Assembly: GCA_009700815.1 (NCBI GenBank)
Contig: WLLG01000046.1
Span: 1-10,552 of the forward strand
From: Actinomycetota bacterium
Lineage (GTDB): Bacteria; Actinomycetota; Acidimicrobiia; Acidimicrobiales; Microtrichaceae
Reading direction: 5' to 3'
DNA: 10,552 nt
Shown here: positions 6,865 through 10,552 of the stretch, in pieces
Numbering within the stretch: position 1 is the stretch's first letter
Layout of the letters: each line of letters opens with the position of its first letter
Made by a program: the position numbers and the translations under genes
Notes under the pieces: generated by a model
Told to the model about the DNA's origin: nothing
What the model saw: only the letters and a program-made list of their open reading frames with translations
The model's database searches: none

Positions 6865-6941
6865 TAGCCATCCGGACATCTCGTTTCGGACTCTTGACCA
6901 TTCGGCAGCTGCAACTCGTTGTTGAGCAATTCCGACACATT

Positions 6942-7679
6942 TTATGAGCGCATCTCCATGAACAGCGCCACAACGGTTGTCATGTTGAAGCCAATATGCA
7001 GCCAGATGGATGGCCCCAAGCGGCCAGTTATCGCAGCAAGGGTTCCTGCCACCAGACCAACGAGCAGCAGTCCAGGAAATTGCAGCGTCTGCATGTGCAT
7101 GCCAGCAAAGAGGATTGAGCTCACAAGAACAGCTGCCCAGACCGGCATTCGGCGCTTCTCAAGGGCCTTCAGAAGGAGCCCGCGGTAGAACAGTTCCTCA
7201 ACGACGGGGGCCAAGATTCCTACAAGCAGAGCAAAAAGCAGCCAACTAAAGGTGCCGTCAGTTCCTTCCGCAAGTTGTTCCGCAGGCCGTGACAGCGCTT
7301 CCTTGTCAGTGCCCGTCAGAGAGAAGATGGGAGCGTAGAGAAGCGGCAGCACCAAGAGTTGACAGAAAATACCGAGCGCTAGGCCGAGCGGGGCATCAAA
7401 GGCGCGCATTCGGAGACCGAAATCCGCAATCACCCCTCGACCTTTGGAACCAGCAAAGACAACCGCTCCTAGGTAGCCAGCCCAGAGCGGAATCTGCAAC
7501 AGTGCAAGGCCCCACATGGGGGCGTCCGCAATCGAGCCCCAGCCTGCCAAGGCCATGATCGTTCCCCCGATGAGCACAGAGAGAAACAGGCTGGCGAATA
7601 TCCCAATAGCGACATCACCAAGGCCCCAGCGAAGCTCTTCATCCTGTGCGGGCAGGTCGTTTTGGTTGAACTCGATCAC
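6942..7679 (-). CDS. CPBP-family (Abi/CAAX-like) intramembrane metalloprotease
   Basis: 245 residues with about seven predicted membrane helices. The catalytic motifs of the CPBP (CAAX protease and bacteriocin-processing) family are complete: EExxxR in APVVEELFYRG (residues 157-167; Glu161, Glu162, Arg166), a helix with FAGMHM (191-196, His195) and a final helix with HIGFN (228-232, His228 and Asn232). Family members are membrane-embedded glutamate/histidine metalloproteases; the bacterial ones are mostly uncharacterised, with some linked to bacteriocin self-immunity or to membrane-protein cleavage. The substrate is unknown here and no bacteriocin-like gene is visible. The start is a GTG at 7679 preceded by AGGG at a short spacing. 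It begins 46 bp after the DUF3499 stop, which suggests co-transcription. The following 6804-6941 interval has the operator-like palindrome but no obvious terminator. Confidence 0.88.
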   Translation of the reverse strand: MIEFNQNDLPAQDEELRWGLGDVAIGIFASLFLSVLIGGTIMALAGWGSIADAPMWGLALLQIPLWAGYLGAVVFAGSKGRGVIADFGLRMRAFDAPLGLALGIFCQLLVLPLLYAPIFSLTGTDKEALSRPAEQLAEGTDGTFSWLLFALLVGILAPVVEELFYRGLLLKALEKRRMPVWAAVLVSSILFAGMHMQTLQFPGLLLVGLVAGTLAAITGRLGPSIWLHIGFNMTTVVALFMEMRS

Positions 7680-7725
7680 AACACCCTGCTGGCTTCTCGC
7701 TGCATGGGTGCGGAGGATACCTGAC

Positions 7726-8013
7726 TCAGGCGCCGATCAAATCGAGTTGCTCAGGACCTCTGTACTCTGAAAACGCTTGAGAGGAAGTGGCTGCCGGGAC
7801 CTGATCGGCAGCCTCGGCCGCTTCAAATTCATCGCGCAGTTCCCAACCCTGCGGCACGCGAACGTTGGCCGCGTGTTGTGCACACAGATCATGAACCATG
7901 GGATGCGACTCCGGTCGAAGTGGTTCTAACCACACAACGCCTTCGGCATAGGCGTAGGACATCGTCGCAACGGCTCGACGGGAACAAGTTGGTTTGGCGC
8001 AGCTCCGGCTCAC
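7726..8013 (-). CDS. DUF3499 family zinc-binding-type protein
   Basis: 95 residues. The pattern SCAKPTCSRRAVATMSYAYA (residues 4-23) followed by HDLCAQHAANVRVPQGWELR (41-60) is the signature of DUF3499, an actinobacterial family of unknown function. Cys5, Cys10, Cys44 and His47 (with His41 as alternative) form a plausible single zinc site. The last 35 residues are Ala/Glu/Ser-rich and probably disordered. In mycobacteria the homologue (Rv3258c) is immediately before manB; here four genes separate them. The GTG at 8013 is the only sensible start, since Cys5 must be included. There is no SD before it, but TACGTT ends 8 nt upstream, compatible with leaderless transcription. It is divergent from ftsH across 145 bp and probably heads the minus-strand gene series. 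Confidence 0.88.
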   Translation of the reverse strand: MSRSCAKPTCSRRAVATMSYAYAEGVVWLEPLRPESHPMVHDLCAQHAANVRVPQGWELRDEFEAAEAADQVPAATSSQAFSEYRGPEQLDLIGA

Positions 8014-8021
8014 GAAGGCAG

Positions 8022-8027
8022 AACGTA
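8022..8027 (-). promoter_or_regulatory. Candidate -10 element for DUF3499 (leaderless)
   Basis: TACGTT on the minus strand, 8 nt before the GTG start, in the absence of an SD. The spacing would place the transcription start at or beside the start codon. Motif-based inference only. Confidence 0.35.
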
Positions 8028-8146
8028 CTGCTGCAAACGCTCAAAACTGCGGATGCTTGAGCAGTATTGGCCAAAACAATTACCAAAACAGCAGAGCATT
8101 CTCAGAGTCTTTCGAATCACGCTAGGGAGAACGTCTCAACTCCTTC

Positions 8147-8152
8147 TAGGCT
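8147..8152 (+). promoter_or_regulatory. Candidate -10 element for leaderless ftsH
   Basis: TAGGCT followed by AGAGCT and then the ATG at 8159, a 6-nt spacing. No purine-rich SD lies within 15 nt of the ATG. This geometry is typical of leaderless actinobacterial messages. The same hexamer precedes manB. Confidence 0.45.
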
Positions 8153-8158
8153 AGAGCT

Positions 8159-10288
8159 ATGCCTGCTGAGCAAAATAAAACTTCACCATCGGGGTCTGGC
8201 GGTTCCGGAGGTTCAACTGGACGCACCAACAACCTTCCTTCTTGGCTGGTTTGGGTACTCGTGCTCGTGGTCGGCCTTGTGGTCATCAGCGCATTACAGC
8301 TGTCTGCGAAGAAGACCGAGCCCATCCCGTACACCAAGTTCACCCAAGAGATCCAAGACGGAAACGTCAAGAGCGTCACTTGGAACAACGTGGATGCAAC
8401 CATCACCGGCGAGATGAAGAGTGGCGAGACCTTTACCACGACGGGTCCAACAGACCCGCCACCGGAACTGCTGATTCTCATGGACGAAAAAGACGTAGCC
8501 GTGGAGTTCGACACTCCAACGGCCGGATTCTTGATGCAGATCATCCCGTTGATGCTTCCAATCCTTTTGATCATTGGATTCTTTGTCTGGATGCAGCGTC
8601 GTGCTCAGGGACAAATGGGCGGCATCATGTCCATTGGTCGCAGCCGCGCTAAGACCTACTCAACAGAGCGGCCAGCCACACTGTTTGCCGATGTTGCTGG
8701 CTATGAAGGGGTAAAGCGAGAGATCCGCGAAGTTGTGGACTTCTTGCAAGAACCCGAGCGCTTCCTAGAGATTGGCGCACGCATTCCAAAGGGCGTTCTT
8801 CTTGTGGGCCCTCCAGGAACAGGAAAGACGCTTATTGCCCGCGCCGTTGCTGGCGAGGCAGGCGTGCCGTTCCTCTCAGTCTCCGGTTCAGACTTTATGG
8901 AGATGTTTGTCGGCGTTGGAGCATCGCGAGTTCGCGACCTGTTCGAATCTGCTCGTAAGCATGGTCGAGCCATCATCTTTATTGACGAGATCGACTCTGT
9001 AGGCCGTAAGCGCGGCGCTGGTATGGGCGGTGGACACGACGAGCGTGAGCAGACCCTCAATCAGATGCTCTCCGAGATGGACGGGTTTGAAGGAACCGAT
9101 GGTGTGGTCATGATTGCCGCAACTAACCGTCCGGACATTTTGGATTCTGCGCTTCTTCGCCCCGGACGCTTTGATCGACAAGTCGTGGTACCCCTGCCAG
9201 AACTTGATGACCGCAGGGCAATCCTTGAAGTACACGTCAAGCACAAGAAGTTGAGCGATTCAGTGGACTTGGCGCTCGTTGCTCGCGGAACCCCGGGCAT
9301 GTCGGGCGCCGACTTGGCCAACTTGGTCAACGAGTCAGCCCTAACTGCAGTTCGCCGTGGGGCAAAAATTGTAGAGATGCATGACTTTGAGGATGCCCGA
9401 GACCGGGTCCTGATGGGCCAGCGTCGCGAGTCAATGGTGCTGTCTGACAGCGAGAAGGAAATCACGGCCTACCATGAGGCTGGGCACGCACTCTGCGCAG
9501 CTTTGCTTCCCAACGCAGACCCTGTCCACAAGGTGACCATCCTCCCTCGGGGCATGGCTCTAGGAGTCACGCAGCAGTTGCCGGAGGAAGAACGCCACTC
9601 GTACTCTCGCGAATATCTAGAAGAGTCGATTGTGGTTGCCATGGGTGGCCGCGTTGCAGAGAAACTCGTCTTCAACCACCGCTCCACCGGAGCAAGCAAC
9701 GATCTGCAGGTTTCTACCGAGCGGGCTCGCCGCATGGTGACTGAGTTCGGCATGAGCGACCGTGTGGGGCCACGAGCCTGGGGCGGTTCAGCGCCAGTGT
9801 TTCTTGGCGAGGACTTTGGCCAACAGCGCGAGTTCTCAGAAGATACGTCTCGCCTGATTGATGATGAGGTGGAACGAATGCTTCGCGAGGGCGAAGAGCG
9901 CTGCACTGACTTGATGACAGAGCATCGCCATGCGCTCGACCTGATCGCTCGTGGGCTTCTAGAGCAGGAGACCATCTCTGGCCACGAAGTGAACCGATTG
10001 ATCACTCTGTCCATGAATGGCTCAACAGAGGCATCAGCGGTGGCTCCGGCCCCGCCGATTGCGACTGCACCGTCAGCAGCCACTCCCCCGCCAATCCCAG
10101 CGCATCTGAGCACTGAGCAGGGCCAGAACCCTGTAAGTGGAGCGGTTTCGGCTGCTCCCTCAGCGCCAGTGCCCTCGCCGACACCATCGGCATCCCCGAC
10201 ACCCTCTGCACCCACTGCACCGGCACCGCATCCTGCACCGCCAACTGGGTTTCAGAACCCAGGTGCTGTTGGACCAGAAACTGCCTAG
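8159..10288 (+). CDS. ftsH: ATP-dependent zinc metalloprotease FtsH
   Basis: 709 residues, a complete membrane-anchored AAA+ protease that extracts and degrades membrane and misfolded cytosolic proteins as a hexamer. Order: Ser/Gly-rich N-terminus (1-25), helix 1 (about 28-48), outer domain (49-122), helix 2 (about 123-144), AAA domain (about 173-420) and M41 protease domain (about 430-615). Walker A is GPPGTGKT (217-224), the pore loop MFVGVGA (249-255), Walker B IIFIDEID (272-279), and the second region of homology ATNRPDILD...RPGRFDR (321-340). Zinc ligands are His439 and His443 in HEAGH, with Asp515 (NDLQ) as probable third. The tail 623-709 is an Ala/Pro/Ser/Thr-rich, probably disordered extension. 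Sequence around the AAA entry (DVAGYEGVKREIREVVDFLQ) differs from my recollection of the housekeeping mycobacterial type, and the gene is not beside hpt, tilS or folE, so a second FtsH paralogue is possible. It lacks an SD and may be leaderless. The stop lies inside a tandem repeat. Confidence 0.96.
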   Translation: MPAEQNKTSPSGSGGSGGSTGRTNNLPSWLVWVLVLVVGLVVISALQLSAKKTEPIPYTKFTQEIQDGNVKSVTWNNVDATITGEMKSGETFTTTGPTDPPPELLILMDEKDVAVEFDTPTAGFLMQIIPLMLPILLIIGFFVWMQRRAQGQMGGIMSIGRSRAKTYSTERPATLFADVAGYEGVKREIREVVDFLQEPERFLEIGARIPKGVLLVGPPGTGKTLIARAVAGEAGVPFLSVSGSDFMEMFVGVGASRVRDLFESARKHGRAIIFIDEIDSVGRKRGAGMGGGHDEREQTLNQMLSEMDGFEGTDGVVMIAATNRPDILDSALLRPGRFDRQVVVPLPELDDRRAILEVHVKHKKLSDSVDLALVARGTPGMSGADLANLVNESALTAVRRGAKIVEMHDFEDARDRVLMGQRRESMVLSDSEKEITAYHEAGHALCAALLPNADPVHKVTILPRGMALGVTQQLPEEERHSYSREYLEESIVVAMGGRVAEKLVFNHRSTGASNDLQVSTERARRMVTEFGMSDRVGPRAWGGSAPVFLGEDFGQQREFSEDTSRLIDDEVERMLREGEERCTDLMTEHRHALDLIARGLLEQETISGHEVNRLITLSMNGSTEASAVAPAPPIATAPSAATPPPIPAHLSTEQGQNPVSGAVSAAPSAPVPSPTPSASPTPSAPTAPAPHPAPPTGFQNPGAVGPETA

Positions 10289-10349
10289 CTAGCCAGAAAC
10301 GGCTTGCTGCTCAGAAACGGCTGAGCTAGCCAGAAACAGCGGAGCTAGC
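10275..10349. repeat. 19-bp tandem repeat over the ftsH stop codon, four units
   Basis: The heptamer CAGAAAC starts at 10275, 10294, 10312 and 10331, giving units of 19, 18, 19 and 19 bp. Unit 3, CAGAAACGGCTGAGCTAGC, is near the consensus; units 1, 3 and 4 end in GCTAGC, and unit 2 is the most diverged at that end. The first unit encodes the last FtsH residues (Glu-Thr-Ala) and its TAG stop; the others fill most of the gap before the convergent thioredoxin-like gene. There is no spacer, so this is not CRISPR. Self-pairing of GCTAGC and of CTCAG/CTGAG arms lets the array fold, which may serve as a shared terminator. Confidence 0.75.
10301..10331. terminator. Candidate bidirectional terminator hairpin between ftsH and the thioredoxin-like gene
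   Basis: GCTCAG (10309-10314), a 6-nt loop, then CTGAGC (10321-10326) make a perfect 6-bp stem. Outer GGCT (10301-10304) and AGCC (10328-10331) add four pairs across an uneven internal loop. It lies 13 nt after the ftsH stop and 29 nt beyond the stop of the convergent gene. There is no T-run on either side, so it would be a U-less actinobacterial-type terminator at best. The stem is formed by two neighbouring units of the 19-bp repeat. Confidence 0.4.
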
Positions 10350-10359
10350 CAAATTGCCT

Positions 10360-10552
10360 CTAGTGGTCGGTGCATCCGGGCGGAACGCTGCCCGGGTTGC
10401 GTAGTTCCGCCAAGCCCGCCCACAGGTGTGTGGCAGATACGGGGCCAAGAAACGAAGACTGCACGGCCCCATCGGCGTCTGCGAGGGCAACAATGGGCAC
10501 AGCTGTGATTCCGTACTGCGCGTGCAGGTCTGCTGATTCACTCAGTTCAACC
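10360..10552 (-). CDS. Thioredoxin-like protein, C-terminal part
   Basis: Partial: the frame is open from the right edge to a TAG at 10362-10360, giving 63 residues. The visible sequence LHAQYGITAVPIVALADADGAV reads as the thioredoxin strand with the conserved cis-proline loop (AVP), followed by a beta hairpin, and SSFLGPVSATHLWAGLAELR as the last strand and helix. A Pro/Gly-rich end with one Cys (SVPPGCTDH) closes the protein, like the actinobacterial thioredoxin-like proteins that end in GPV.A..LW..LAELR. The CxxC active site would lie beyond the window, so whether it is a catalytic reductase cannot be seen. A longer frame at 10541-10326 on the same strand has no protein-like pattern; this one does. 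It converges on ftsH with 71 bp between the stops. Confidence 0.8.
   Translation of the reverse strand, partial: VELSESADLHAQYGITAVPIVALADADGAVQSSFLGPVSATHLWAGLAELRNPGSVPPGCTDH

Larger units (their letters stand above)
8014..8158. promoter_or_regulatory. Divergent promoter region between DUF3499 and ftsH
   Basis: A 145-bp gap that must hold both promoters. It contains two overlapping inverted repeats: TACTGCT (8026-8032) with AGCAGTA (8060-8066), and GCTCAA (8039-8044) with TTGAGC (8057-8062). The right arms share bases, so the two stems exclude each other. A direct repeat CCAAAACA stands at 8071-8078 and 8083-8090 with a 12-bp period. Candidate -10 hexamers are AACGTA (TACGTT on the minus strand, 8022-8027) for DUF3499 and TAGGCT (8147-8152) for ftsH. 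No convincing -35 was found for either. Confidence 0.55.

Noticed and set aside
6875..6941. Possible terminator after CPBP around gcaactcgttgttgagc
   Set aside because: Only a 4-bp stem (CAAC/GTTG) can form and there is no T-run.
9469..10215. 248-codon minus-strand frame
   Set aside because: Antisense to the M41 domain and tail of FtsH; low-complexity Ser/Arg sequence with no motif.
10020..10285. Pro/Ala/Ser-coding short repeats (ccgacacc, caccgca) in the ftsH 3' end as a separate repeat element
   Set aside because: They are in frame and explained by a low-complexity disordered tail of FtsH.
10326..10541. 71-codon minus-strand frame starting MNQQTCTRS
   Set aside because: The neighbouring frame on the same strand gives a clear thioredoxin C-terminus (AVP loop, final strand and helix), so this one is a shadow.

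Overview
The window looks like actinobacterial (Actinomycetota) chromosome. The left part keeps the block DUF3499 – phosphomannomutase (manB) – Trm112-like protein – SIS-domain phosphosugar isomerase, an order known from mycobacteria (Rv3258c, Rv3257c, Rv3256c region) and relatives. By eye the sequence is moderately GC-rich, lower than Streptomyces or Mycobacterium, which would suit a non-model, perhaps aquatic, actinobacterium; that last point is a weak inference. I see no tRNA, rRNA, insertion sequence, integrase or CRISPR array.

Layout. Positions 1-8013 form a long run of minus-strand genes. Read in transcription order (right to left) they are: DUF3499 zinc-binding protein (8013-7726); CPBP-family intramembrane protease (7679-6942); a 64-residue CxxC protein (6803-6609); a 1018-residue polytopic YfhO/PTPS-related membrane protein, probably a GT-C type glycosyltransferase (6506-3450); a GtrA–GT2 fusion resembling polyprenyl-phosphate glucosyltransferases (3398-2211); manB (2108-738); the Trm112-like protein (642-394); and the N-terminal 106 residues of the SIS-domain sugar-phosphate isomerase (320 to the left edge). 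The plus strand carries one gene, an FtsH AAA+ zinc metalloprotease (8159-10288), divergent from DUF3499. A thioredoxin-like protein, missing its N-terminus, enters from the right edge on the minus strand (10552-10360) and converges on ftsH.

How the genes may work together. ManB and the SIS isomerase interconvert hexose phosphates that feed nucleotide-sugar synthesis. The GT2 half of the fusion would load a sugar onto polyprenyl phosphate, GtrA may help move it across the membrane, and the large membrane protein could transfer it to a cell-envelope acceptor outside. The glycan part of the window therefore reads as an envelope glycosylation block inserted between DUF3499 and manB. The sugar and acceptor cannot be read from sequence. 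FtsH and the CPBP protein are membrane proteases, but no direct link to the glycan genes is shown.

Non-coding structure is the less expected part. The 102-bp gap before manB holds four 15-bp tandem units between two ~20-bp inverted-repeat arms. The ftsH stop codon lies inside a four-unit 19/18-bp tandem repeat. A nested palindrome lies upstream of the CxxC gene, and the ftsH/DUF3499 divergent region has overlapping inverted repeats. DUF3499, manB and ftsH lack a good Shine-Dalgarno but have a TAnnnT hexamer 6-8 nt before the start, which suggests leaderless transcripts.
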